Of a stretch of 64,000 nt of DNA, positions 23,036-35,627 are shown piece by piece. Under the pieces are notes generated by a model. That model was not told the origin of the DNA. It worked only from the letters and a program-made list of their open reading frames with translations, and searched no databases. Location of the stretch: the NCBI GenBank assembly GCA_039707655.1, contig CM077666.1, positions 392,975,886-393,039,885 of the forward strand. Reading direction: 5' to 3'. Source of the stretch: Elymus sibiricus. Lineage: Eukaryota > Streptophyta > Magnoliopsida > Poales > Poaceae. The number at the start of each line of letters is the position of its first letter. Positions within the stretch are counted from its first letter, which is position 1. The position numbers and the translations under genes are program-made.

Positions 23036-24630
23036 TAAAAGCACATTTGCTCCCTTGGTGGTTTTGGTAATTTATGCCAACATACATGTTGTTGGACTAA
23101 TGCTTTTATCTAGTGAATTTCAGACAAGTTCAACAATGGCGTGGCGTGGACAAGAGGATGTGGAACCCCCTCAAAATGCTAAGGACAAGGATTGGCAAAA
23201 GATCAAGACTCTACATTTTTGGTTTAGTGATCGAAGATCACATTGAGTCCATAGGAAAGCCAATACTATTAAAAGGGGATGAGGTGTTGCTTAATGGTCT
23301 TTTTGCTCAAGTGCTTAGTGACAGTATTCCTAAACCCTCAACCACTCTCTCTACCCAAATATGTCCTAAACCTAAAGTCCAACTTGGCCCCACCGAAATT
23401 TCCAATCCGGCCCCACCGAGTTCATCCAAGACTTAGCCACTGCCAAAACCCTAACAAATCGGATCCACCGAAATGGATCTCGGTCCCACCGAGATGGCCT
23501 TGCCAACTCTCTGTAATCGGTTGCATTCACTTCGGTCTCACCGAGTTATGCATATCGGTCTCACCGAGATGGCTTGCCAACTCTCTGTTGCCTTATTGCT
23601 TCACTTCGGTCCTACCGAGTTGATGCAATCGGTGCCACCGAGATGAGGATTGCCCTAAGACATTGCACTTCGGTCCATCCGAGTTCTTCGTATCGGTCCC
23701 ACCGAGATTCCTAAAGTTCATATCTTTTACACAGTTCAGTGCTACCGAGATGATCGTTTCGGTGCCACCGAGTTGGGTCAAAAGTATGTAACGGTTGGAT
23801 TTTGTGTGGAGGCTATATATACCCCTCCACCCCATCCTTCTCAGTAAGGAGAGCCATCAGAACGTGCCTACACTTCCACCATTCATTTTCTGAGAGAGAA
23901 CCACCTACTCATGTGTTGAGATCAAGATATTCCATTCCTACCATTTGAACCTTGATCTCTAGCCTTTCCCAAGTTGCTTTCCACTCAAATTCTTCTTCCA
24001 CCATAGCCAAATCAGTGAGGAGTGTTTGAGTGCTGGGAAGACTATCATTTGAAGCACAAGAGCAAGGAGTTCATCAACAACACACCGTCTATTACCTTTT
24101 GGAGAGTGGTGTCTCCTAAATTGGTAAGGTGTCACTTGGGAGCCTCCAACCTAATGTGGAGTTGAACCAAGCAGTTTGTAAGGGCAAGGAGATCGCCTAC
24201 TTCATGAAGATCTACCCCGTGTGAGGCTAGTCCTTCGTGGACGTAAGCCATGGTGGAATAGACAAGGTTGCTTCTTCGTGGACCCTTCGTGGGTGGAGCC
24301 CTCCGTGGACTCACGCAGCCGTTACCCTTCGTGGGTTGAAGTCTCCATCAACGTGGACGTACGATAGCACCACCTATCGGAACCACGCCAAAAACCACCT
24401 CGTCTTCATTGCGTTTGATCTTCCATACTCTACCCCTTTACTTTTCGTACTATTGCATGCTTTACTATTTCCGCTGCTCAATCTCTAGATATGTATGTGT
24501 AGAAAGTATTGGAGTGATCTTAACTTGTGCCAAAATCTGCCTAAATTCCAAGAGAAATTAAAAACTGCACCTTTGGCTGGTTAGGAGTCTATTCACCCCC
24601 CCCCTCTAGACATATCTCCTCGATCCTACA
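23036..24630 (+). repeat. 3' LTR of Copia element
   Basis: It matches 15739-17336 with few substitutions and a shorter C-run, and ends CTCGATCCTACA followed by the TSD copy CCCTC. Its palindrome cluster (23458-23771) and TATA box (23814-23821) are retained. Confidence 0.9.
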
Positions 24631-24965
24631 CCCTCCTTCTACTATATGAAGTCATTTGCCCTAGAAAAAAATCAGAAGAATACTTTCGGGACGAAGCGCC
24701 GCCGTCTTGAGGCGGAACCTGGGCAGGAGCTATTTTGCTCTCCGGCGGAGTGATTCTGCCAGGGATACTTCCCTCTGGGAGGCGGAAATCGAAGCCATCG
24801 ACATCACCAACGATCCTCTCATCATGGGAGGACCAATCTTCATCAACATCTTCACCAACATCATCTCATCTCAAACCATAGTCATTTCCTTAAGCTCCTC
24901 GTTGGGTTTGACACTCTTACTTATCGAAAGGACTACGATTGATCCCCTATACTTGTGGGTCATCA

Positions 24966-25320
24966 TCCATCACCTTCCCTCGTCTATTTTCAGCGGTCCA
25001 CTCTCCCACAACCCGCTGTACCCCCTACTTGAACAAGGTGATTTATGCTTCATATTATTTTCCAATGATGTGTTGCCATCCTATGATGTTTGAGTAGATT
25101 TTTGTTGTCCTATGGGTGATTGGTGAATTGCTGTGATTGGTTTAAATTGCTTGTGGTTATGTTGCTGTCCTTGGGTGCCCATCATATGAGAGCGTGCGTG
25201 GATCACAGCATAGGGTTAGTTGTATGTTGATAAGACTATGAATTTTAGGGCAAGAGTGACAGAAGCTTCTTCCTACCATAGAAATTGATTCATGCGGGAT
25301 TGAAGGGGGGCCAATATATC
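24966..25320 (+). repeat. 3' LTR of non-autonomous Gypsy, second piece
   Basis: It resumes the LTR at TCCATCACCTTCCCTCG, matching about 9379-9732 of the 5' LTR, and stops at CCAATATATC where the element at 25321 entered. The rest of the LTR (about 480 bp in the 5' copy) is missing from the window because of the deletion at 37309. Confidence 0.8.
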
Positions 25321-28300
25321 TGTAACACCCTGGTTTTCGCTCCTCGATTTCTTCCTTCGCGGGATTTGACTCTCGTCTTTTTTTTCAATGTTATCGGATT
25401 TCTCTCGCTCTTGGGTATATGAAGATGGTCATTTAGCCTTGCCTTTCCTATCTAACCAGAGATTCTCTCCAGTTCAACCTTGCCACCCAAACTATATTCT
25501 CAGGATTTTGCCGCCAAAACCATACCTTCCGAGTTACCGGAAGGAAAACCCTAATTCCGGCAGTTATAAAGGAACCCTAATTTCCTTTGATCTGTTGCTT
25601 TCCAAACTTTTCCCAATGATCAAACCACATATGTAAACCCTGGATATGCAAAAATATTGCCAAGTCATTTGCAATATTTTTCATTTAAAATTAATTCATT
25701 TTTCTGCTGTTTAAAGGAATTAAATCCAGAAAAATATCCATCCATCTCCAAAGTCCATGAAAACTTGTGGAGATATTCTTTGTGATCATATTGAGCTCTC
25801 ATAAAAATATTGGCCATAATTAAATAAGGGGAATTGCATTTTCCTATTTAAAGTCAATATTGCATTTTGGGCACTTTCCAAAGGAACTACCATTTTGGTA
25901 GCCAGGAAAAATCCCAAATAATTTGTGGAGCTTCTCCTATCCATATCTTCACCATTTCCATCAAGATCCCAACTTCCACAGTTCAAAGTTTGAGAGCATT
26001 ATCCAGTTCTTGTTTCTGGACTCATTTTGAGGTTGTGAAGCAACTATGTTTTAGACTGCTCCATAGCTCTTGAAATTAATCCAGGACCTCACTTCCCTAT
26101 ATGATGTGAGCATGCAAAAATTCATATCATTTTATGTAGCCAATTTCACCCAAAAATTCCATCTAATTTTTGTCCAGCAGGAAGTTCTGTGAAGGAAGTA
26201 CCCTCATAGGGCATCCAGATGAGCTGAAATTTTTCCATCTAGCTCTCATGACCAAATTATCATCCTACACCAAAAATTAGCCAAATTCATCTAGCCATTT
26301 TTCCCTAGCATCATCATTTCCATTTCTGGCCAGTTTGCAAGGTTGCAAAGGAGGTACCAGATAACCTTGTCCATTTGAGCTGAATTTTGGCCAAGATAAT
26401 AACCCTACTGAATAATCAACCCCTGCCAAAGATCATGCCAAGAGGAGCACTGTGGTGGCCACACCACATGTCAAACACCTGTCTGCCATTTGTTGGTTGA
26501 CCAAGGTGCAGTCACACCAGAGCTCTCCCGTGTCTTCCAGCTGCACAAGTCAACTCAGTGATGCATGTAGAACCCCCCAGACATGATTTGGCTTTGTGTA
26601 GGGTGTGGCAACGCCATGGCCACGCGATGACCACGTGCGGAGCGAGCCAAATGGGTGCCCTGTGCACTAGAGCCTTCGGGAGCTCGCCTCCGGCAGGCCA
26701 CGGATCGTCCGGGAGCACCGACGAGCTGCCCACCGCACACGTACCTCGCCTGGACCCTTCCTTCCTCGTCTCCTAGCCGTTGGCCAGCCGTGCCGACGTG
26801 GGTTCGCCGCTAGGTCGCCGCCACGGTGACAAGCATCTAGGAGCTCCGGCCGGCGTCGCGTAGCTCCTCCCCGAGCCTATTTAAGGCACCCCCGAGTCCC
26901 TCCTCCTCACGAGCAAGCCCCAGCCCCTCCTAATCGAGCTCGAGGAGCTCCCTCCCCTTCCAATGGCCGAAGGCCGTCGCCGTTTTCTCCCTCGTCCAGT
27001 GCCTGCCCATAGCCCTCCCCCTCTTTTGTGCCCCGAAGTCCCCTGAGTGTCCGCACACCACCGCCGTCCCTAACTCCGGCGAGGGAGCCCTCCGGCATGG
27101 TCCCTCCCCTGGGGCCTTTCGGTCGCCATGGCCTCCCTATGGCGCCGGCGTTGTGGGCAGCCCCAGCCGACCCCACGGCCACCTGCGAGCGGCAGAGCTC
27201 CCGCGCTCGTCGGCAGGCCCTCTAGGCAGCGAGGCGTCGGCCAGGCCGACGGCCGGCCCGTCCCCTGGCTCCGGTCGGGAGGGAGGAGATGAACCAGGGA
27301 GGACAGAGAGGAGGTGAAGCGGACCCCGCCTGTAAGTGGCTGTGGGCCGGGCCCAGCTTCTATTAGTGGAGGCGTATTTGGTGAAATGCGTTTTCCCCTT
27401 TGGAAAATGCATTCCTCTGCTTATTCGGGCCTAAGTACACTTTCCCCGCGTGGAGGCACACTTTCAAAAATACGCTTCCAGCCCAGCCCTGCCGGCCGAA
27501 ATGGCTATTTAGCGGATGTTCACCTGTTAGGAGCTGAAATGGACAGTTTTCTGTCTGTTCTCTGCTTAACGAACGAACGGTTGTTTCTCTTTAACCGTAA
27601 CTCCGATTGAGGTAATTTCAAAGCCCACATCTTCTGTTTGTCGAGCCCGTTCCGATGGTATCATTTTCATGAGGTTGACACTTTCTGAAAATGACCATTT
27701 TGCCCCTGCCTTAAATCCAGTCCCTTTGAGAGGGAATCTTTTCCGGCGAATCTTCCTGCGAGGCTGCCGCATTTCCGTCTGGTCCATTCCTCGACCCCCC
27801 AGGCAAGCCGACCATCTGATATATGCCCTAAAGCATTGCTCTGTGTTATTCTAGCATGTTTAATTAATGAATATGTTTGTGTTAGAAATAATTAAACTCC
27901 TGCTCGGTTGAATTTGCTATTTACATTACCTGCTAATGCTTATCATGTTATTGCACTAGTGAATCGTTGTAATGCATATGGAGATAGGTTGTTATGTTTT
28001 CATAGTGATTACATCATGCATTACCATTGTTATTACAATGATAAAGAATGTGACTTAATGATGACAACCTCCTCCGTCGGCTGGATCGAGTCATAGTGCC
28101 ACCGAACCGAGCTTATCAGTGCAGCCACATTTGCCTTTATGGGGAGGCCCTAACTTGGTCTATTGTCTTGCCTCTTATCGGTACCACCAAAGAGGGAAGG
28201 TTATGCGTGCGTGCTACCCTGGCCCGATGGGCGGCGATAACCTTGTGAGCCCAGTTGAGTTATTTGCCGGCGTCCCCGTTTGGGACAGTTTTGTTTGGCC

Positions 28301-29315
28301 ACGACGGTGGCAGGTGTCAGCAGTGACACAGGGGCCACCCAGGACTTGACCCGGACGGGGTATGATTGTCGGTGGGGCCGTAAGAGTGCCGGACAATAGA
28401 CAAGTTTTGTTGGAGCAGCACCGGTCCACCCGAATGGGAGCATGAGGCCAGGGGCTCCATGGTGTGGGTAAAGTGCGCAACCTCTGCAGAGTGTAAATCT
28501 ATTCGAATAGCCGCGTCCTTGGTCATGGGACACAGTTCGAACTAGGTCACACTATTTGGTCTGTGTTGAGTCTGGAGGAACAAACCACATAATACTATTG
28601 CCAAGACTGAACCAGAGAATGGTAAGGTTTGTCAGACTTGCAGTACAGATGCATGGACATCAGATGATGTCAGGGATATGAATGCTAGCCATGAGATGGC
28701 TATGAGATGAGCGGGCGGATGACCGCAAAGTTTGGATCAGATTTGGATCATGAGAATATTCGGAGTATGGATTATTTACTTGATATGCTTTACCTTACTG
28801 TATTTACTCCAATAGTTATCATGCTAGATAATCCTGCTATGGCATGATGATTAATGCTGCTAGATGATTAATCTTGCTAGATAATCCTGCCATAACATGA
28901 TAGTTAATACTGTTAAGATAACAAGTGCATGCTTGAATGCCATGGATTGCTTTGCCTGGTGTATATGTTGGTTTGGTTTGCTTGCGAGTACATTCAAAAG
29001 TACTCAGCGGCCTTCAATGTGGCTAGGTTCACCTAAGGATCCGACGTCCACTAGCGAAGAGCTGGAGTGTTCGCGGGCTAGAAGAGTAACCCAGTCAGAT
29101 CCCTGTGGATTGGAGCCGCACCAATACCATGCTGCCTTAGATAGAGCTTTTCCGCTGCCATCACCCTTGTAAAATATCATGTAAGACTTATATATCCATT
29201 AATAGAAATGCCTGTGTTCATGATACTTGTTGTAAACGCACATGCCAGAGTGATTTCCTGGGCTTGTGTGTGCGGCGACCGTCTGGCTACAGTGTTATTC
29301 AGGCAGGGCGCCACA
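25321..29315 (+). repeat. LTR 1 of tandem element
   Basis: It starts TGTAACACCCTGG, ends GGGCGCCACA and is 3,995 bp long. It has an AT-rich U3, a GC-rich promoter zone with CTATTTAAGG (26877-26886) as a TATA candidate, and the conserved palindrome block at 28097-28555 (palindromes at 28482-28491 and 28499-28510). ORFs in the GC-rich zone are not conserved with LTR 2 in a way that suggests coding. Confidence 0.85.
26878..26884 (+). promoter_or_regulatory. TATA-like box of LTR 1
   Basis: TATTTAA in GC-rich DNA is followed by a CT-rich leader (CCCTCCTCCTCACGAGC). The equivalent in LTR 2 is at 33284-33290. Confidence 0.45.
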
Positions 29316-31724
29316 ATGGATGGTATCAAAGCCAGGCTGACTATAGGTTACCCTAGCCAGACTTCATTGCCTCTTGATTAGTAGAAAGCCCAGATTAATT
29401 TCAGCCATCTTTGCCAAACTGGCACGGGTACTATTGATCCTAAGGCAATCCCGTAGGTTTTTCCCCGCATTAGACACCAACTCTTGTGGCCTTTGCCTCG
29501 AGTGTAAAATGTCTGCACCGGGCAACGACCCGTGAGCCCTTAACTCCTAGGTAAACCAGATATCCCCACCTTGCTTGCTAACCATGGTATTTCTCTCCTT
29601 AAATCCAGTTTCCTTTGGGAAACACCTATTAATTCCATCTTTTCCCGACAACCCGAGGATCGTTGACTAAGCCACTTTGGCTATGGTCGTGCGTCGAGTT
29701 GGATGTTCCCTAAGGAAGTAGTAGAAGCTTGACATCAATTGCTACCAGGAGCATTGTGTGGTTTTGCTTCTAAGTCCTTAGAGGTGCATCGAGTACGCTA
29801 GGCTAGTTATACTAGTGAATCTTCGGCCACATGTGTAAGGTCCACAAAACTTGAGCTTTATTTGCTTTGCAGTATTCTTTTTGGGTTTTTCGCGGTTCTT
29901 GCTTCTTTTGTCGACTCCGTTCTCTTGCTCCGACTGGATCCATCTTCAAGAACTGCCAAAGAAGACCAGCATACAACTTGGATAATACCCAATAATCCAA
30001 ATTCAGTAAGAGTCAAGCCAAGTCAACTGCCCGATATTCAGAACATTATCACCGGATCTGTCAAGAATGAAGAATGGGTCAGAAGTAGACTCCGCGTGCA
30101 ACAGACAAGGCCAGAATATACCTGAGAGAGTTCGCCTCAGAATTGATCACACCAAAGGAACAGTGAGATGAGCTACCAAGAATGGAGACCAAAGACATAT
30201 TTCAAGAAGGTGAAGATGCTGAGAGCACAACAAAACTCCGGTATGTTGGTACAAATTTCAAAGCATATTTTGGAATTCACCGACGCATATAGAAAATTCT
30301 CTGGGCAAAGGGAACAAGGCTCGCAAAGAAATATGGACTGCATCAGTCGTGCAACCTTTACAGCAGTAATAATCAAACCAGCAGAAGGACAAGCGATGCG
30401 CATGACCAACAGAATGTCTTTAGACAAGGTATGGCCTATGCCAAGTTTTGGCTCCACTATGGGTAAATTCCGGATACTTTGAAAGGAAGCCAGAATCGGC
30501 CATAGGTCCGACTGCATATCACAGTGCAAGGCTTTTGGTATAAGAGACCCAGCCTTCCTCCGCAAGCTATTGGGAGGAGCTTGCGATGCAAGACTCCCCA
30601 ATCTTCCTCACTACGCTACTGGGAGGAAAGATTTTCTGGGGTACGATACCCAGCCTTCTTCGGCATGCTACCTTGCCAGAAGCTTCGAGCATAAGGAATT
30701 TAGCCTTCTTCAACACGCCATCATGCCCACAACAATCTTGTCAGAAGCACGAACTAGTCCAGACACACGTTTGCTTCAGAACTCAGTGGTTATGAGAGGA
30801 TTTATCCTATACTTGCAGATGTTGTGAGCATGCAGTCTATTTGATCAGTTCATGTGAGCCACTCATACATGGGAATAAATGTGTTCAGAGGAGCATCGGC
30901 CCCATAGTTCAAAGAAGGATATGAATGCAGCAATCCCTACAAGATATGCAAGAGTAAGTTATGATACGGTCAAGGAGCCGTGTTGGCCGGTCATGACGGG
31001 TCCACAAAAAGGAACCCTCAAGAACAAAGAAGTTTCGGATACACAACCTCCGTGACGGTCAATAAAAGTAAAGCTTCACAGACAAGGTGATATTGCCAAT
31101 CCTTGTCAGATTCTTGCATATACGGCCACAACAATGCAACTAGCATGTTGTACTTCTCATGAGCATGGGACATCAACCAAGATAAGAGGCTATGCTCCGT
31201 AAGATGTGCCGAAGGATAGCCAAACTATGTTTAGCTCAGTGATCATAGCAAGGACTACAAAGGATATATATGACAGAGCTACCTCCGTGATCGACAGAGT
31301 TTGACTGTCTATACGGAAACAAGGTGATACAGAAATAATCATTCAGTCCCGAAAGTAAAACAGAAATATGGTATGGGACATGGGGAATCACTTGTTATGA
31401 TACATCCCGTGTCGGCTCAGATCTCTGGACGAAGAAGCTAGCTCCAGGTCATGGAAACCAAGCTATTTGTCTATACTACCCGCTACCCACCAACCCTAGA
31501 CAACAGACCGCCAGGACAAAAGGTACACCTGACAGAAAAGAGAAGGATTCAAGATAGTGGTGTGAAAACACAACCCTTGAGCCATCAAAAGAGGTAGTTA
31601 AAAGGCCAGTGAACCAACAAAGATAATACAGCTGATGGATCCAAGTCGCACATGGGTAAATCCCCCTTCACCGAGAGGTAAGTCCAGAAATCTCGAGGAC
31701 GAGATTTTCTTAAGCGGGTAGGTT
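29316..31724 (+). other. Internal region 1 of tandem element
   Basis: 2,409 bp with no gag-pol. A mutated PBS (TGGTATCAAAGC, 29321-29332) is followed by non-coding DNA with degenerate repeats like those at 131-365, and a PPT with one change (AAGCGGGTAGG, 31712-31722). The 87- to 142-codon ORFs here carry no recognisable domain and are not retained in internal region 2. Confidence 0.7.
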
Positions 31725-34700
31725 TGTAACACCCTGGTTTTCGCTCCTCGATTTCTTCCTTCGCGGGATTTGACTCCCGTCTTTTTTTTTCAATGTTATC
31801 GGATTTCTCTCGCTCTTGGGTATATGAAGATGGTCATTTAGCCTTGCCTTTCCTATCCAACCAGAGATTCTCTCCAGTTCAACCTTGCCACCCAAACTAT
31901 ATTCTCAGGATTTTGCCGCCGAAACCCTACCTTCCGAGTTACCGGAAGGGAAACACTAATTCCGGTAGTTACAAAGGAACCCTAATTTCCTTTACTCTGT
32001 TGCTTTCCAAAGTTTTCCCAGTGATCAAACCACATCTGTAAACCCTGGATATGCAAAAATATTGCCAAGTCATTTGCAATATTTTTCATTTAAAATTAAT
32101 TCCTTTTTCTGCTGTTTAAAGGAATTAAATCCAGAAAAATATCCATCCATCTCCAAAGTCCATGAAAACTTGTGGAGATATTCTTTGTGATCATATTGAG
32201 CTCTCATAAAAATATTGGCCATAATTAAATAAGGGGAATTGCATTTTCCTATTTAAAGCCAATATTGCATTTTGGGCACTTTCCAAAGGAACTACCATTT
32301 TGGTAGCCAGGAAAAATCCCAAATAATTTGTGGAGCTTCTCCTATCCATATCTTCACCATTTCCATCAAGATCCCAAGTTCCACAGTTCAAAGTTTGAGA
32401 GCATTATCCAGTTCTTGTTTCTGGGCTCATTTTGAGGTTCTGAAGCAACTATATTTTAGACTGCTCCATAGCTCTTGAAATTAATCCAGGACCTCACCCT
32501 CCCTATATGATGTGAGCATGCAAAAATTCCTATCCTTTTATCTAGCCAATTTCTCCCAAAAATTCCATCTAGTTTTTGTCCAGAAGGAAGCTCTATGAAG
32601 GAAGTACCCTCATAGGGCATCCAGATGAGCTGAAATTTTTCCAGCTAGCTCTCATGACCAAATTATCATCCTACACCAAAAATCAGCCAAATTCATCTAA
32701 GCATTTTTCCCCAGCATCATCATTTCCATTTCTGGCCAGTTTGCAAGGTTGCAAAGTAGGTACCAGATAACCTTGTCCATTTGAGCTGAATTTTGGCCAA
32801 GATAATAACCCTAGTGAATGATCAACCCCTGCCAAAGATCATGCCAAGAGGAGCACTGTGGTGGCCACACCACATGTCAAACACCTGTCTGCCATTTGCT
32901 GGTTGACCAAGGTGCAGTCACACCAGAGCTCTCCCGTGTCTTCCAGCTGCAAAAGTCAGCTCAGTGATGCGTGTAGAACCCCCCAGACATGATTTGGCTT
33001 CGTCTAGGGTATGGCAATGCTGTGGCCACGCGATGACCACGTGCGGAGCGAGCCAAATGGGTGCCCTGTGCACTAGAGCCTTTGGGAGCTCGCCTCCGGC
33101 AGGCCGCGGCTCCTCCGAGAGCACCGACGAGCTGCCCACCGCACACGTACCTCTTTTGGACCCTTCCTTCCTCGTCTCCTAGCCGTTGGCCAGCCGTGCC
33201 GACGTGGGTTCGCCGCTAGGTCGCCGCCACGGTGACAAACATCTAGGAGCTCCGGCCGGCGTCGCGTAGCTCCTCCCCGAGCCTATTTAAGGCACCCCCG
33301 AGTCCCTCCTCCTCACGAGCAACCCCCAGCCCCTCCTAATCGAGCTCGAGGAGCTCCCTCCCCTTCCAATGGCCGAAGGCCGTCGCCGTTTTCTCCCTCG
33401 GCCAGTGCCTGCCGGTAGCCCTCCCCCTCCCTCTCTTCTGCGCCCCGAAGTCCCCTGAGTGTCCGCGCGCCGCCGCCGTTCCTAACTCAGGTGAGGGAGC
33501 CCTCCGGCGTGGTCCCTCCCCTGCGGCCTTTCAGTGGCTGTGGCCTCCCTATGGCGCCGGCGTTGTGGGCAGCCCCAGCCGACCCCACGGCCACCTGCGA
33601 GCGGCGGAGCTCCCGCGCTCGTCGGCCGGCCCTCTAGGGCAGCGAGGCGTCGGCCAGGCCGACGGCCGGCCCTTCCCCTGGCTCCGGTCGGGAGGAAGGA
33701 GATGAATCAGGGAGAACAGAGAGGAGGTGAAGCAGACCCCACCTGTAAGTGGCTGTGAGCCGGGCCCAGCTTCTATTAGTGGAGGCGTATTTGGTGAAAT
33801 ACGTTTTCCCCTTTGGAAAACGCATTCCACTGCTGATTCGGGCTTAAGTACGCTTTCCCCGCACGGAGGCACACTTTCAAAAATACGCTTCCAGCCTAGC
33901 CCCACCGGCCGAAATGGCTATTTAGCGAATGTTCACCCGTTAGGAGCTGAAATGGACAGTTTGCTGTCTGTTTCTCTGCTTAACGAACGAAAGGGCGTCT
34001 TCAACCGTAACTCCAATTGAGGTAATTTCAAAGCCCACGTCTTCTATTTGTCGAGCCCGTTCCGATGGTATCATTTTCATGAGGTTGACACTTTCTGAAA
34101 ATGACCATTTTGCCCCTGCCCTATATCTAGTCCCTCTGGGAGGGAATCTTTTCCGGCGAATCTTCCTGCGAGGCTACCGCATTTCCGTCTGGTGCATTCC
34201 TCGACCCCCCCAGGCAAGCCGACCATCTGATATTTGCCCTAAAGCATTGCTCTATGTTATTCTTGCGTGTTTAATTAATGAATATGTTTGTGTTAGAAAT
34301 AATTAAACTCCTGCTCGGTTGAATTTGCTATTTACATTACCTGCTAATGCTCATCATGTTATTGCACTAGTGACTCGTTGTAATGCATATGGAGATAGGT
34401 TTTTATGTTTTCATAGTGATTACATCATGCATTACCATTGTTATTGCAGTGATAAAAAATGTGACTTAATGATGACAACCTCCTCCGTCGGCTGGATCGA
34501 GTCATAGTGCCACCGAACCGAGCTTATCAGTGCAGCCACATTTGCCTTTATGGGGAGGCCCTAACTTGGTCTATTGTCTTGCCTCTTATCAGTACCACCA
34601 AAGAGGGAAGGTTATGCGTGCGTGCTACCCTGGCCCGGTGGGCGGTGATAACCTTGTGAGCCCGGTTGAGTTATTTGCCGGCGTCCTTGTTTGGGACAGT

Positions 34701-35627
34701 TTTGTTTGGCCACAACGGTGGCAGGTGTCAGGAGTGACACAGGGGCCACCCAGGTCTTGACCCAGACGGGGTATGATTGTCGGTGGGGCCGTAAGAGTGC
34801 CAGACAATAGACAAGTTTTGTTAGAGCAGCACCGGTCCACCCGAATGGGAGCATGAGGCCAGGGGCTCCATGGTGTGGGTAAAGTGCGCAACCTCTGCAG
34901 AGTGTAAATCTATTCGAATAGCCGCGTCCTCGGTCATGGGACACAGTTTGAACTAGGTCACACTATTTGGTCTGTGTCAAGTCTGGAGGAACAAACCACA
35001 TAATGCTATTGCTAAGACTGAACCAGAGTTGGATGACCGCAAAGTTCGGATCCGATTTGGATCGTGAGAATATTCGGAGTATGGATTATTTACTTGATAT
35101 GCTTTACCTTACTGTATTTACTCCAATAGTTATCATGCTAGATGATCCTACTATGGCATGATGATTAATGCTGCTAGATGATTAATCTTGCTAGATAATC
35201 CTGCCATAACATGATAGTTAATACTATTAAGATAACAAGTGCATGCTTGAATGCCATGGATTGTTTTGCTTGGTGTATATGTTGGTTTGGTTTGCTTGTG
35301 AGTACATTCAAAAGTACTCAGTGGCCTACAATGTGGCCAGGTTCACCTAAGGATCCGACGTCCACTAGCGAAGAGCTGGAGTGTTCGCGGGCTAGAAGAG
35401 TAACCCAGTCAGATCCCTGTGGATTGGAGCCGCACCAGGACCATGCTGCCTTAGATAGATCTTTTCCGCTGCCATCACCCTTGTAAAATATCATGTAAGA
35501 CTTATATCCATTAATAGAAATGCCTATGTTCATGATACTTCTTGTAAACGCACATGCCAGAGTGATTTCCTGGGCTTGTGTGTGTGGCGACCGTCTGGCT
35601 ACAGTGGTATTCAGGCGGGGCGCCACA
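31725..35627 (+). repeat. LTR 2 of tandem element
   Basis: 3,903 bp, starting TGTAACACCCTGG and ending GGGCGCCACA. It is about 95% identical to LTR 1 by eye but lacks about 100 bp found at 28617-28716 of LTR 1. The conserved block is at 34507-34967 (palindromes at 34893-34902 and 34910-34921). Confidence 0.85.

Larger units (their letters stand above)
15739..24630 (+). mobile_element. Sirevirus-like Ty1/Copia element, full length
   Basis: An 8,892-bp element with LTRs of 1,598 and 1,595 bp, a PBS, one long gag-pol ORF, a 1.7-kb 3' non-coding region with several polypurine tracts, and a perfect 5-bp TSD CCCTC (15734-15738 and 24631-24635). The LTRs look about 98% identical, so it is one of the youngest insertions here. 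Multiple PPTs and palindrome-rich LTRs are described features of Sireviruses. No env-like ORF is present. The damage to gag, integrase and RT is described under the ORF. Confidence 0.9.
15400..24965 (+). mobile_element. Solo LTR (TGATACATCC type), split by Copia
   Basis: The left piece is 15400-15738 (starts TGATACATCCAATTTGC). The right piece is 24636-24965 (ends CTTGTGGGTCATCA). Together they make about 670 bp with no internal region, flanked by TTCAT (15395-15399) and TCCAT (24966-24970). These fit a 5-bp TSD with one later change, because the uninterrupted 5' LTR has TCCAT here. The Copia element at 15739-24630 inserted into it. Confidence 0.75.
8680..25320 (+). mobile_element. Non-autonomous Gypsy element (TGATACGTCTCC type)
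   Basis: The 5' LTR is at 8680-10215. A PBS-like site follows, then a 4.5-kb internal region with one short ORF and no pol, a purine-rich tract, a PPT (AGCTTGGGGATG, 14681-14692) and a 3' LTR. The 3' LTR starts at 14693 and is interrupted at 15400 and cut at 25320 by further elements. The TSD candidate on the left is CAGAG (8675-8679), but the right copy is lost. Termini and PBS type resemble the Sabrina/WHAM group of Triticeae Gypsy elements, and I am not certain of the family. It lacks every pol domain, so it must have moved in trans. Confidence 0.8.
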
